Program-made: the position numbers and the translations under genes
DNA from: Ceratodon purpureus
Taxonomy: Eukaryota > Streptophyta > Bryopsida > Pseudoditrichales > Ditrichaceae
Assembly: GCA_014871385.1 (NCBI GenBank)
Contig: CM026426.1
Coordinates: 63,031,599-63,095,598, forward strand
DNA length: 64,000 nt
Direction of reading: 5' to 3'
Shown: positions 23,316 through 35,659 of the stretch, piece by piece
Numbering within the stretch: the first letter of the stretch is position 1
Layout: each line of letters begins with the position of its first letter
Notes under the pieces: model-generated
Databases searched by the model: none
What the model was told of the DNA's origin: nothing
Seen by the model: the letters and a program-made list of their open reading frames with translations, nothing else

Positions 23316-26015
23316 TCAGTTACGCAGACGCGCATGAACAACATGATAACAACTTTGCCGACACATCCAAGAATTCCCACAGGCTGGGCAGTACCAGCGC
23401 CCAATTACCCCGCACTCCACGCATCGCCGTCTAAGAGAGGATTTCCAGTGGGAGTGTACAGGAGGGGAATTCTTTCGAGAGGGGGGGGGGTGACTTGCTG
23501 CCTTCGACTTCGATTTCACCCAGCCTGCGACCAGGTGCTTGCCAACCACGATCTTGAACTGCATATGGGTTCTGACCCTCAGTCCGAGAGCCTCCATCCG
23601 CGAAGAGTAGACAACGAACGAATTGACCATACTCTGGTCAAGAATGAAAAAAAATAGCTTGTGCCACCATTTATGACTTTTCAACTGGGATGAGTTGTTC
23701 GAACGAATTTGATCTGTGACGTCCACTCCTCTCATGTACTCTTGGTACTGGATGTGGATAGGAGAGGAGGGTACTACAAGCTGACCTCGTATGCCCTTCA
23801 TCCTACGCAGCACAGCCACTCCAGGCTCCCAAGGGCTTGCGGCTGTGCTCAACAGTGTCACAAGACACTTGTCTTGCGAAGACACGACTCCCATCTGCCG
23901 GTGATCATGGGTACAAATCAGCAGGGAACCCCTCTCCGCCTCCTTCAATTCCCACAGGCTGGGCAGATTCTTGCTTGTGCGCCGAACAGTCTCTGTTGCC
24001 CAAACACCGAGGACCATGAGCTCGTGGAAGAGGTTAACGGAGGCGAACAGATTGTCCACAACGAGGCAGTGCCACCGATGCTCAAGCCCTGCGATCATTC
24101 GCAACAAAACATGGTAGCCTAACCCATGCGGTCCGAGACCCGTGCCTTCACCAAAATAGACTTCGATGTTAGATACGAATCTGGATTTTGAGCTAGCTAA
24201 GACCCAACATTTTATACCGAACCTGATAGGTTTATCGGGCATAAACTGCCTGATAAAACAATACTTTCCTTTATAAGGAATGACACACTCATCAACTGTG
24301 ATCTCACGCTCCAGATTGTAAATCTATTTGGACACAGTCACAAACATCTCAATGATCCATCTCGTTTTTGCAATTCTATCAAACTGTCTGGAAGCTACAT
24401 TCCGCTCCAACTCCTGATTATTCACCAAATGCAAGCACCGAAGCAGCTCCTCCCACCTCGCGAGGCTCATGACACTCGAAATTAGGGTGCAGTGAATAAA
24501 CCCTTCTGTGCGCATCCAGTAGTGCCTCACTGACGGTAGCCTCTTCACTCCCATCAGGATACAGATTCCAAGCCACGCTCGGAGCTCATCCACACATACA
24601 TCCCGCCACCTCGGACCCCCTTCGTTTGTGTCTCACCAGGGATCCCACTGAACTCTTGAGCGTACCGATTTGTCTCAAGAACAATTCAGGCAAGTGTCTC
24701 CGGTGACCAATATTCCTCAAAAGCGTCTTGCGGTTTAGGCAAGGCCAAACTAGGGGTCCCCCTGTAACCCGGGGTCGGACCACAAAAATTATCCTTACTC
24801 CCAAGTAAGGAGACGCTGTCTGCATGCCAGGACTCTTCCCTGTAGAAGGCCTGTAACTGCTCCATGTCGAGCCGCGTGGGCGTGAACGAGGAGTCGCTGC
24901 GGCACCACTCCTGGAAATCGCTGCTCACTGGGTGTCGGCGAGGGACAAGGTCACCATATTCCTCATCAGTGCTCTCCTACACATCCTCGAAGTCTGGCAG
25001 CCACTCTTCTCCCGACGAATCGGCAGCCTTGGCTAGGGCCCCCCCCCCCCCGCCGACCATCTCCCCTTGCAGTTTAGACTCTAACAACATGTAATCGGGG
25101 AGGGATGTGCTCACCTGGGGGAAGGTAGTTCTTGCAGTTGAGTCTTGGGTGCCGTCTGGCCCCTCCTCATCTCCGGGCTCTGTGTACTCTGATATTGGGG
25201 CCGGCTGGTACCTTGTCCCAACTCTTGTGGCATTGTCAGCCACCACTGAAGCATGGCCCTCGCGTGACCCCGCCCCGGCAGCTCGGAAAACAGGGGCCTC
25301 CTTCAACGTCTCCGTGGGATAATCCTTCGAGGGAAAATAGCGCATGCGCTTGCTCCACCCGTAGCCGTGCCCCCCCTTGCTGCCATGCGCTCTCATCTCG
25401 GGTCCCAGCGCCATCCGCACGTCTGAGGCTTCGAAGTGCAAGTGTGTCTGAAACCCCCCCAAGTCACATACAACCATATCCTTCAATGTCAAGCCATGCA
25501 CGTACTCTACCACCACATCCCCCTACGTCCACGACGAAGTCTAGCCCGTGTGAAACGAATACTCCGACAAGAACCTGTTCAGTATCAAAATCGCCCATCC
25601 AGCGCGCTCCACACTTAAGGTGCCCTGTTTCTCTACGCGGCTTGGGATCACCTCCTCTGCAGCCGGAGTGGGCGCTCTACCCTTGCTGGATCGCGCAGGA
25701 ATGGGCGTCGTGGCCAGGAAGTCCGGTTCCTCGTAAACATGCTCCTCGAACTCCAAGTTCCGTGTGCCCATGGAGTCGCACGTTCCCTGCGACTCAGGCG
25801 CCTCAAAGTCGTGCAAGACGTCCCAAATCGCCTCATCTGCGTCAACTTTCTCTTGCCACTAATAGTGGAGGCTCCGACGTGCTCGCGTAGTGACCCCTAC
25901 AGTTTCATTTGTCCTTATCTCTACCGCCGGCACCCACTTCTGCGGCTTCCTGGGCTTCAGCATTTTAGACTTCCCCTTCTCCTCCTTAGAGAACCGCTTG
26001 CTCCCTCGCCCTGCC
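23316..26015 (-). pseudogene. piggyBac-type transposase (DDE_Tnp_1_7), decayed
   Basis: On the minus strand the product starts near MAGRGSKRFSKEEKGK and ends at about 23316. Candidate catalytic acids survive in ITVDECVIPYKG, CLVVDNLFASV and MRGVDVTDQIRSN. The C-terminus has a Cys/His finger (CVECGVIGRWYCPACGNSW, then C and H residues), as in piggyBac proteins. Upstream lies an acidic, low-complexity N-terminal region of about 300 codons. In-frame stops are mostly TAG: after RSLHY, after YSFHTG, after TSSWT, after FEDV and after TVSK. There is also one TGA before IVLETNRYA and a frameshift near 24620. The family excises and inserts at TTAA. Two TTAA-flanked MITEs occur in this window (34205 and 43124), but a direct relationship is not shown. 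Confidence 0.85.
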
Positions 26016-26074
26016 ATTCCAACACAAACCAAGTCAGGTGTACTCCAGATTCTGCCACCCCCTGTTTCAGCCAA

Positions 26075-27981
26075 CTAGCTCAAGCCCCTGACTCTACGCA
26101 AACAGAGCATCTTCAAAAACGACTCTACATCCTCCTTTGTAATCAAAACAGGCACAATGTGTAGCACATTACCGGATGTAGGTGCTGTCGCTTGGCCTTG
26201 GGGAAGCTCCCTACTCAGATCACCTGCTCCGCCTCCCTGAGCTTCTCCATCTTTCGCGGCTGTCTCTATTCCCATTGCCTTAGGCATATCGACCTTCCGC
26301 TTTCCTGCCCGCTTAGACTGTGCGCCATCTCTTCGCCCCACGGTCCCCCCCTCCCCATGTTCACCTCCATTTGCGGTCACTCTCGGAGCTCTCGGCTTTC
26401 GTGGTTTGGTGACCTTCTCCACCCCTGCCTCACCGTGGACAACCTTTGGCATCCTCGGCTTGTACACCCTTTTCACCTTCTCCACCCCCGCCCCGGCCTG
26501 CACCACCCTCGGAGCCCTGGTTTTCCTAACTGGTTTCACCTTCTCCACCCCCGCATCGGCTACCACTCCTTTTGAAGCCCGGGGCTTGTACACCCGTTTC
26601 ACCTTCTCCCCTCCTTCTTCGCCGGTCAGTAATCTCTTTACCCTCGGCTTCCTTTGTTTCCGTAACTCCGACACTTGTGTCTCCCCGAGGCAATGAGTCA
26701 CTTCCCTCGAAGCGAACCTTCTCTGGTCCGTTGGTACACAGGTCTCCACATCTGCCTGCACATCCAGATTCTTCAACCTCCCACGAGTAAGTCCCACAGG
26801 TTAGAGTTTTCCACAGTCCATGGATGTCTACAACCAACAAATACAAAGAACCGAATCTACAATGCCCAACTAATTGGGGATGTTCTGAACTTCAACAAAC
26901 TCAGTTCACTGTAACTACAGAAGGAAGTCAAAATCTAGTTCAAAATCTCTCAAGATCCACAAACTCCTAGAGTCCACAGTGAACCCCTCTGTTTTGTCAC
27001 ATTGTCCGTTACCACGGTCTGTACAATGTTACAGAACCTACGATCAGCAGGTACATCTGTGAAAACAAAAAACAAACAAACTTCACGTGTGGCATCAAAA
27101 CTCCATGACCGAACTCTACCGCAGCATGTGCATTCTTGTATCCTAAACCGCACCCCCACCCAGCAATCCCCTAACAATCCCCTACTCTGCCTGCAATCCC
27201 TCTAACACCCCCCCTCCCCATTGAACAGCATGAATTACCGACCCTAAACCTCCGGTAAACCCCAAAGCATCAAGCATAACCCCTAACCCTAATCCAATGT
27301 GATTCTTCAAAAATTTATGCAAGAAGAAAAACCTTGCGACAAAGGAAACATCATAATCCTCATACCTGATCGGCGAAGAGAACGGCTCCTACCATGTCGG
27401 AGGTTGCCCTGGCCTGGATGTTCAATCTTGGCGCCAAATCTCCCACTTAAATTGACTTTGGTGAGGGTAAGTGCTTCCCCCTCGCGCGCTGCTTCAGAGA
27501 CATCCTGGCAGGGTGGCTGCTGGCTCGGAAAGACCTCGTCCCTCAGCAGCAACGTTACAAAATCCGGGAACTTCTCCCGCTCTTTCCAACCCAGCAAGCG
27601 CGCCGTGTGTCGATACCACATGTATCGATGCTGCTCGTTTGTAGGGAAAAATCCTCTCCGATTCCAAATCCTTGGCCTGGGCTCTCGATCCAGCACCTTT
27701 GCCTCCAATAGCGCGACCACCTTGTCTGCGGTACTCTGAGATTTCCCCAGCCCCCTCACCCAACTCCGCAGAGCCTCCTTAGCACAGCTCCGATTCTTAG
27801 ACACCTCGCACTGTCCCAACAATCCCGCCTCCATCAAACTTTCTTCCCACACCCCCTTCAATACCTCGAAGTGCACCATCCTCACCTCCACAATCAGCGA
27901 TCTATCTGCCCCTCTCCCAAACCTCGAAACGAATCCCAACACCCTCCTATCATTGAAGACGCAATCTTCATGAGTAGCCGC
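26075..27981 (-). pseudogene. Companion ORF upstream of piggyBac transposase, basic repeats
   Basis: A first exon starts at ATG 27981 (MAATHEDCVFNDRRVLGFVS) and runs to a donor near 27395 (cgacatg then gtagga). A second exon begins near 26757 after a gtgcag acceptor and runs to a TAG at 26075-26077. The first exon has no domain I recognise, although HRYMWYRHTARLLGWKE looks like a helical module. The second exon contains about five repeats of the type GVEKVKRVYKPRAPRVV, similar to linker-histone tails or AT-hooks. After the TAG the same frame continues into the piggyBac N-terminus. It may therefore be a second element-encoded protein or part of one long ORF. Membership of the piggyBac element is inferred from adjacency, strand and frame. 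Confidence 0.5.
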
Positions 27982-28139
27982 CATCGCCCTCACAACTCCC
28001 TACCGCCGAATCATCTCATTCCCAACATGAATGCAAACCTCACTTCAGGTGACGTGAATCCTCCAAGGAGCTCTCGAAACCACAATGTGACTGTTGGATC
28101 CAATGTTGGGAGCCTTGAGTGCAGTAGACTAGGCTAGAG

Positions 28140-28430
28140 TAGGGTAACTGCTTTGTGACCTGTCCAACCGGTCACCATATACGCGTTGGCACTTTGCCCT
28201 GTCAGGTACGGTAGGACTGTAGAAAAACCTGTGTATGCATTCTGCAGGAACAGAATACACAGAATACGGCAATCGGGGAGGTCCAGTGGGCTACACATAT
28301 TTATTTTTAAATTTTAAAAAATATAGTGAGCTAAAACACTCCAATGCCCACATTTTCCTTTCACGGTCCACTTGCAAATACAGACCATAAGCCCTCCAAA
28401 TCAGGAGAATACGAGCTGTACCAAGCCAAA
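28140..28430. other. Spacer, no gene seen
   Basis: AT-rich in its second half. No recognisable element end or coding frame. Confidence 0.35.
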
Positions 28431-28435
28431 ATGGC

Positions 28436-31400
28436 TTGCAACATCCTATGGGGGTTAATTTTTGGAGAGAGATTGTAGCAACGTCCTCTTTTATGGCTAG
28501 AATTTTTGGTGGCCATCATCCTGCAAGGAAGTCGGAAGGATTGCCATTAGGGAGCTCGTTGAGTACTTTCCTACTTGTTTTGCATGCGTTCTCGTTGCTG
28601 CAAAATGGACACAATTGGTTTTTTGAGTGCAAGGTCTGAGTACTATGCGACGCCATGGACGAGCTATGTTCTCCTGTCTGCAAAGCGTTGCATTCTTGGA
28701 ATACTGATAACTTCAATTGTCTCAATGCGCGTGTTGTAGAACATGATAGCTACTGTCCATTTTACCAGTCCCTCATAACGCATTATTTTGGGGAGGTTAG
28801 TGGTGCACCTATAGGTTCTGAAAGCAATTTCTACTCGAGGAGTGTCTCAATCCTTTCCGAAAGTGTTTTGCAAGATCTCAGCCACACTTCCGAGCCTCAA
28901 ACCCCCATGTCAAAGTTTGTTCGTTCAAGTTCAGTTTGCAATCATGAATTTGAAACCCCTAAGGTTAGATTAGCAAGGGATAGGGTTGTGATGTTAGACC
29001 GCCACAACAACGTCAAGCAAGAGGAGTGCTTTGTCTAGAGATCCTTGTCGTAGACGACTACTCAAGCTCAAAGGGTGAGTCTAATAAACTTGCGTTTTTT
29101 CTTAAATTCTTTCTGCTTGTAATCTCAAACAATACCAATTACTTGCGTAGCCTTGAATTCTACTAATTACTTGTGCAGTTGTAATGTTGTCTAATTGAAA
29201 CTGCCATTGCGTCGTTTCCACGCAAGGTGACGGTGTTGTGAGCTTATTTGCCCACGCAGGGTGATGGTGCTGTGTATCCTTTTGCGTTTTTTTGTAGTTT
29301 GTAATGTTTTAGTTGATTTAGAATAAGATTGGTGTTTTAGTTGATTTAGAATAGGATTTAGGTTATTCAATCATTGCACCTTGTAAGGATCCTTGTTGAG
29401 CTAGACAGGGGACTAAAATAGGTTTAGGATTACAAAACTTAGTAGAAGAGCATCAGGCCAAAGTAGCCGAGAGGGCGAGAAGGTCTTGCAAAAGGAAGAG
29501 AGATTTTCTTGCGAACACAATGCAAAGTGCCGTAGGTTTAGGTGGAACTTCGTATAACATCAACAGAGCGAGTAGTTGAGCTGCTGATGAACGGGCAGTT
29601 AGGTGGTTCCACGAGACTAGCGAAAAAGGGCTAGGGTTTCAAAAAAACATTTACCTAAAATACTGAAGCACACAATTTGGCAATTGGTGCTCCCTACTTA
29701 CGCAGAGATGGTGGTAGCCTATTATTCTCAGGATGGCAGCAGATAAAAGGCTGCCACTCTGAAGACGATCAAAGGGCTCGAAATGTTATCATTCCCGTGG
29801 TTTGTAGTTCACAATTTGTGAGTTCTCGGCAAACTAGTCTTGTCACAGGAATTCATTGAAGAAACATGAAAACAGGACTTGTTGGGAGGCTAGCCCTTGA
29901 GTTAGGAATCGACTTAGATTTTTGGACTTTTTGTGGACGGAGGAGAGTGGATGCATTGGCTTCTCATGTTACCAACTTGGTAGAGGAATTTTGGACTGCT
30001 AATACACGCATCAATCATAACATTAAGGATGTAATACGGAAACGCATTGGTGTGAGGCAGTGGATCTCTCATCCTACACAACACCTCCAAGAGTCACAGA
30101 TGAGTGACTGCTAGGTGTATATCACTTGAGATGCTTATTATCATTCGCTCTTTGAATTGCTTTTGCAAGTTTCAATCTCTTTTTCTAGCATCAGGGATAT
30201 AATTCAAGGAGAATTATGTTGATAGAATTCCTTGACTCCCTCTCTTGAAGTTTGTCCCAAACTAAAACATTAATGTTTTTTCTCTTTTTTTTTTCTAGCT
30301 CTCTCTGTATAGTAGATTTCAAAGCGAGCACCCTACTATGGAGAAAGGACTTTGGTCATTCAAGGCACTTGAGCCTTGATTCGTGAGAACCATATAAGAA
30401 TTCAACACGTGTTGTTGTTGTGCCCACCTTGAGATGATGGAATTGAAAGAGAGCTTCAACTCTATGCAACATGGCATTGTGCACAAGAATTGCGAGTGTT
30501 AATGCGAGGTGTGTTGGCTAGTACGTGAGGGTGAGCTATGTATGGCAACGCATTCAACTTTTCTTGGTGTGACTACTTTGTGCACATCTGTGATGTGTCC
30601 AAAATCCAATGAAGAGGAGTATCACAAGCTCGAATGCATTCAAGGTTCTTGTGAAAATCGCGACATTTCAATATTGCAGATTTGTCCTCAAGAACTCTCT
30701 GAGTGCTGTAATGCACTTGTATCGTGGAAGAGATTTGAAATGGTGTGTGTGAGAAGAAAGGATGATGGTGGCGACTGACATGCTCTACGTCTTGAACATA
30801 AAACCGAGCAAATCTGGTGACTGATTTGAAGACGTCGCTTGAAGGATTTTTGACGCACAATTTTGAGGCAAAGTGGCAGGATCAACAGTTCAAGACCTGT
30901 ATAGAGAACTTGTCACTGGATGCATTTGTCTTCGTGATTGACTTTGCAGAAAATTACAACTTCAAATGGTAGAACAAAGTTCAATTTCAACATTGGTTTT
31001 CCTTTCAGGTTACGATACTAGTGCACATAATCTTTCAAATTTGTCCTAAGTGGAATAGAGAAGATCCAAAGTCGAAGTTGTTAACTGAGTACCACTTTTA
31101 TATTAGTGATGATAAGTCACATGACACCGGTTTGTGTCATTAGGAGAAAACCGTGGTCACAAAAGGGCCTTTGACATTCACAAGTGCGAAAATTTTTGAC
31201 CCCAAACCATGCACTTTTGATGGTGGCGCTAATGGTGCTATCTGGCTGATAGCACTGAAATTCTGTAGTCCAGCAAGGGGTCCAGCCAATCAACGCTGCC
31301 AGCGCTGCCAGCACTGCTAACACTGCCATTACTACCAGCACTGTAGCGACTGTCGCTGTTAGTGGGCAGCGACATGAACCAATGGGGTTTCATGGAGAGG

Positions 31401-32610
31401 AGTGTGTGGGAATCGGTTCATCTACCACGGGTTGTCTTAGAGGGCCCCTTTGAGACCCCATTTTTCTCCTAATGAACAGCGTTTTTCTTTGCATAGAGAC
31501 TTTCAAGTTCAAGAGGGCTATCATGTTCCCGCAGAGCACATAGTTTTCTCAGATGGTTGTGCTAGCCAATTTAAATGTGCAAAGAATTTGTATTTTGTAG
31601 CAAGGTACCCTTCAGTGACTTGCACAGATAGTTTGCCTCTAGGATGCACAAAGCAATGGAATTGGTTTGGTACAAGTCATGGTAAAGGAAGGTGGGATGG
31701 CGATGGTGCGCATGTGATACAAGCATTACAAGCTGAACAAGTGAAGCCTCTGGGATTGAGACTACATTGTACCTTTGATGTGATTTTGTTTTTGCGCCCC
31801 CAGATGATGAGGGAGTATGATGGTTGCAATAGAGCACGACGGTCATTGCACCACTATTTCTATGATGTAAAAGAATCTGATATCAGCTGTCTTCCATCTT
31901 TCAATGCGAGAATAGTGGATGGGACCAGATCGTAGTGTCAACCTCAAAGGAACGTCTCTACAAGTTCAGGAGTTGTCTTGCTTCTACAAGGTTTCTATGG
32001 ATGGGGGAGATGGACCGTGCGGCAACGATGCATATGTATCTGCGTTATTAATGATACAGCTAGAGCCATCTGAAGCAGCAACATGATCTAGACGACAAAG
32101 CAGTGGCAAGGAGAATGAGGAACAAAGAGTTCACCCCCACATGACTTCTGCTAAAGCTCGTGCTGCATTCTTAGAAGTCGGGGATCACTTTGCTGTTCTC
32201 GCAGATGAAGGAGGAGATGGTTCAAAATTTTGGATCTTGCAATGCATCATAACCTTGCATGCAGTTTCGGAGGTAACGAAAGAAGATTCATGGGTTCAAA
32301 CGTTCTATCGAGGAGAGCAAATTGTCATTGGTATGTATTTACAAGCAATAAGGAAAGAATTTGACATCTTTCATATGGGAAGATTCCAACCAACATGCTT
32401 TCATGTATTTGCACTTAGTATTGGCATCGAAGTTCCAAATGCATCTGGCTACTCACCGCCAGAAATAAGGTCACAGATGAATTTAGGTGTGCCCTCAGTT
32501 TATTTCAATTCTTATTTTCTTTCATTTCTCGTAGTTGATCCTAATGTTAGTTATCTTGCTTATTTATTAGCTCTTAAATGTAGTGTTTGGAGTGAATGTG
32601 TAGGTTTATA
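28436..32610 (+). pseudogene. Unassigned transposase-like gene, decayed
   Basis: Broken frames on the plus strand make one protein. It has an N-terminal segment (28436-29075), a Cys-rich segment (30590-30776, VMCPKSNEEEYHKLEC to LQICPQELSECC), a block with FVFVIDFAENYNF (about 30928) and QVTILVHI, then IVFSDGCASQFKCAKN (about 31540) and FGTSHGKGRWDGDGAHV (about 31670). These acidic motifs resemble the RNase-H-like cores of transposase-like proteins widespread in invertebrates and non-seed plants that have no common name known to me. Stops are mainly TAG (after EECFV, after RSLS, inside FKW-NKV), plus a TGA inside ECKV-VLCDAM. A small TIR element interrupts it at 31141-31471. Exon borders, for example a likely donor near 29073, are uncertain. 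Confidence 0.55.
31141..31471. mobile_element. Small TIR element (MITE) with TA target duplication
   Basis: The left end ggagaaaaccgtggtcac and the complement of the right end ggagaaaaatggggtctc agree at about 22 of 27 positions over the full terminal stretch. TA borders each side (31141-31142 and 31470-31471). The interior has ctgccag repeats and no ORF. TA duplication suggests a Tc1/mariner-related non-autonomous element. It splits the transposase-like ORF of 28.4-32.6 kb between its two acidic motif blocks. Confidence 0.7.
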
Positions 32611-32639
32611 GACTACAACGTGAAGCGCTCGACATGATT

Positions 32640-34204
32640 CAGTCAAGGCTATTGGAAATAAACTAGTTGTTTTGCATTTTTAGTTGGACATTTCTTTTGT
32701 ACCGTAGTTTCTTTGAAAACTACTTGTGTTTAAATGGTATTCATGTGCAATACAAAGGCTCCCAAATTTTTCACATGTCTACCTTCTGATTTTTTTGGTT
32801 TGTATTGTTTTTGGAATGATTTTTCTTGTTTGCAAATATTTCTTATTGTCTTGAGAATGCTGGTTTTGTTAATTACTTTGAAAGACAGCAAGTGATTGTT
32901 TTGTGAATGGATTTTTTTTTTTAAATGATTTTGAATGGTTCTGAATGACTCTTTTTTGAATGGTTTTTCTTGTTTTTTGAATTGGTATAAATGCTAGTTG
33001 AGGTACAACTGCAACTAACAGGATTGCATCTTGGAAACGGGCTTTTCTTCAAGGACAGACATTTTAGAGTAGGATTAGTCCTTAGAAACAGGCATGCGAT
33101 TTGTCAAACTTTATTGTAAGATTTGTTTTCTTTTTTTCCTAGGATCTATAAAATATGTTTTTGCCATTTGGTCAAATCAAATGAATTGCTTTTGGCAACT
33201 CTGATCTCCTGCAAGATTTGTGATTGGAATCAGCCCATCAAAGCCTAGAATACCTTTATGTGTCCTAAGCTTCTCTAAACCAAGGCCTAGGATACCCCTA
33301 AGCTTATCTGAACCTTTGTGCGGTCCCTAGAGTCAGAGAAGTTCAGGAACTTTGTATATTTCCATTAGAAAATCAAAGGAGTTGATGTAAATTGTACCTT
33401 AGGATTAATGGATTGACTAGCATATTGACATTGGATCCCACTTCAAATATAGGAAATGTGTATATATGCTAAAACCTTAAAAATAAGAAAAGCTTCGGTC
33501 GAAAGAAAGTTTGATTCTTCCATACATTCTTCAAAAATAAGAGATGTGAATTTTTTTTTGGAAAATGTATCCCACACCTGGACTTAGTAGTGAGCTCCGA
33601 TTTAAATTTTTGTATTATGTCATGCTAGAGCGGGTCCACCGCCTAGATTATGGCGATGTATGCCACTCCACTTGATTTCTCTTGTCCCAGCTCTGAACAG
33701 AGACTTGGTTGCCAAGTGACGAGAGGGTAAATGTGAGAATTCCAATTTATTACTCAGCTTGGGTCACCTTCCTAATGATATGGGATAAATATATTTAAAC
33801 CCGGTTTACCCAAAGTGTGCACAGGTAAAGCAAAGATGAGATGCCTCGAAATAATTTTCCACATCAATCAAACCCGACTCTATCTCCTTTTCAGATTAGC
33901 CTTTGATTACTTTAGAAATTTATTTACCAGGGTTTGAAATGGAAGAATATGATAACTGTTCACTATAAAACCAGTAAAGAGTAGAGTGCATTCAGATATA
34001 CTTCATGTGCTATTCTCAATTTGTATTTATTAGCAAAATATATAGCAAAAATGACCTTAAACGGCTTAGAAATAACATATTACTTCCACAACTACTTTAT
34101 TTTGTTTCTCTTTTTATTTCTTCCTAATTATCTATTTTTTGTTATATTTAGCATTATTCAAGAACAAATCTATGATATTGTTACAGTAATTATGGACGTA
34201 TGTA
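32640..34204. other. AT-rich non-coding stretch
   Basis: T-rich sequence with repeated ttttgaatgg-like words near 32880-32990. No gene or element terminus seen. Confidence 0.4.
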
Positions 34205-35141
34205 TTAACCCCTAAAGGTCCACGAAACCCGATTAGGGTTTTTGCTATTTTGGGCAGCCTAGTTGAAAAGGTTAAAAGTAATATTTTTGCCTAATATTTT
34301 TATTGGATGCTCCTTTTACCGCAAAGTATACGTGGTAAAATTTTCAAAGTCAAATTCCAATTTTAGAACCTTTACCTAGAAATTTTAGGTTTCAAGTCCG
34401 AAACGGGCAGTTTAAAATTAGGTTTTTTTTCAATTTAAAAAAAAAAAGTATGTTCATAACCAAATCATTACTCAAAATCCAAATTGACCCAATCCAAAAA
34501 GTTTACCAATCTTACAAGGACGGCCTCCAAAAATTACATGAACAAGCTTCAAAGTTTTCTATAATTTTACAATTTTTCCTTTCAAAAATTGTCAAAATTT
34601 GAGATTTGGGAATTTTTCAAGTTTTTTTTTTCCAAAATTTACAAACTCATAGATGTAAATTTTCACCGTTCACTTTTTTTCCAAACCAAAAGCATCTAAT
34701 GTTATTTAAGTTTTATCATATTAACAATTTTGTAACTTATTTTGGAAAATTATTTGCTTTAAGGCCAAAAAATCAAAATAAGTCTTCTAAATTTTGCATG
34801 GAAGTGCCCAACTTAGTTACCTACATGGAAAAAAATATAAGCAAAATGTTTGGGGTAACAATCATCAAGTCTCCCTTGGCACCATTTGGACTATGCCTTT
34901 CGAGGAAAGCCCCAAAAAAAGAACCAGTAAACTTTGAACATTATAATCTCACAAATGGTAAAGATCCAACAATTGAAATTTGACATCTTGTTAGTGCAAG
35001 TAGTTAGGTTGAAGATCTTACGGTTGGAAATACCAGAAAAACAAATTTTATTGGAAACATATATCAATTTCCATACGGTGGTCAAAATCTGCAGTTTTCA
35101 GTTTTGGAAGTGCCAAAACACCTTGGACCTTTAGGGGTTAA
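34205..35141. mobile_element. TTAA-flanked MITE, copy 1 (piggyBac-like ends)
   Basis: It starts TTAACCCCTAAAGGTCCA and ends TGGACCTTTAGGGGTTAA, a perfect 18-bp inverted pair including the TTAA target. Length is 937 bp and it has no substantial ORF. TTAA targets followed by CCC-starting inverted repeats are characteristic of piggyBac elements. A second copy of similar length is at 43124-44055. Internal words such as ccgtaagatcttcaac are shared in opposite orientation. Confidence 0.85.
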
Positions 35142-35659
35142 TATAGTAACATTCATTTCAATGCATTGAAGTACAAATTCGAGTTCTTCATAATTAATTT
35201 TTTAAGTACTTCGGGGACTATGATGTCATCCTTGTCTCTATATATTCTTCTTGTATTATTCACCTGTATTTTTATGTGAAGAAAACTCTAATTATGACAT
35301 CACTTAATATATAAATCTTTACATTGTGACGTTATGAAGCATTTTTATCATCATCTTTGATGAAATTGATGGTGTGAAATCATTAAAGTTAGAGTGAGTT
35401 ATTTGGTTTAGGGATATGCAATTTCCTGCCACAGTACTCTATATTCAAGTACTTCCACTTGTTGTTCCTGCTACAATGGCACTAATCCAGTCATGCCACA
35501 TGTGTTCAGAAGGATTTTCTACATAGACGGACGGGGGGTCGTAGGCGTCGCTCAGTGATGTGTCGGACATGTTTGTAATGGACAAACCGGACACACTTAC
35601 AAGATGAGCTACGTTATTCAAAAAATTACAGAGTGAAATCACATTTCACATTTTATAGA

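Noticed and set aside
23709-24122. 137-aa plus-strand ORF
   Set aside because: Antisense to the piggyBac catalytic core and without its own homology.
25132-25890. 252-aa plus-strand ORF
   Set aside because: Antisense to the acidic piggyBac N-terminal region. Pro/Ser/Arg composition is typical of a shadow frame.
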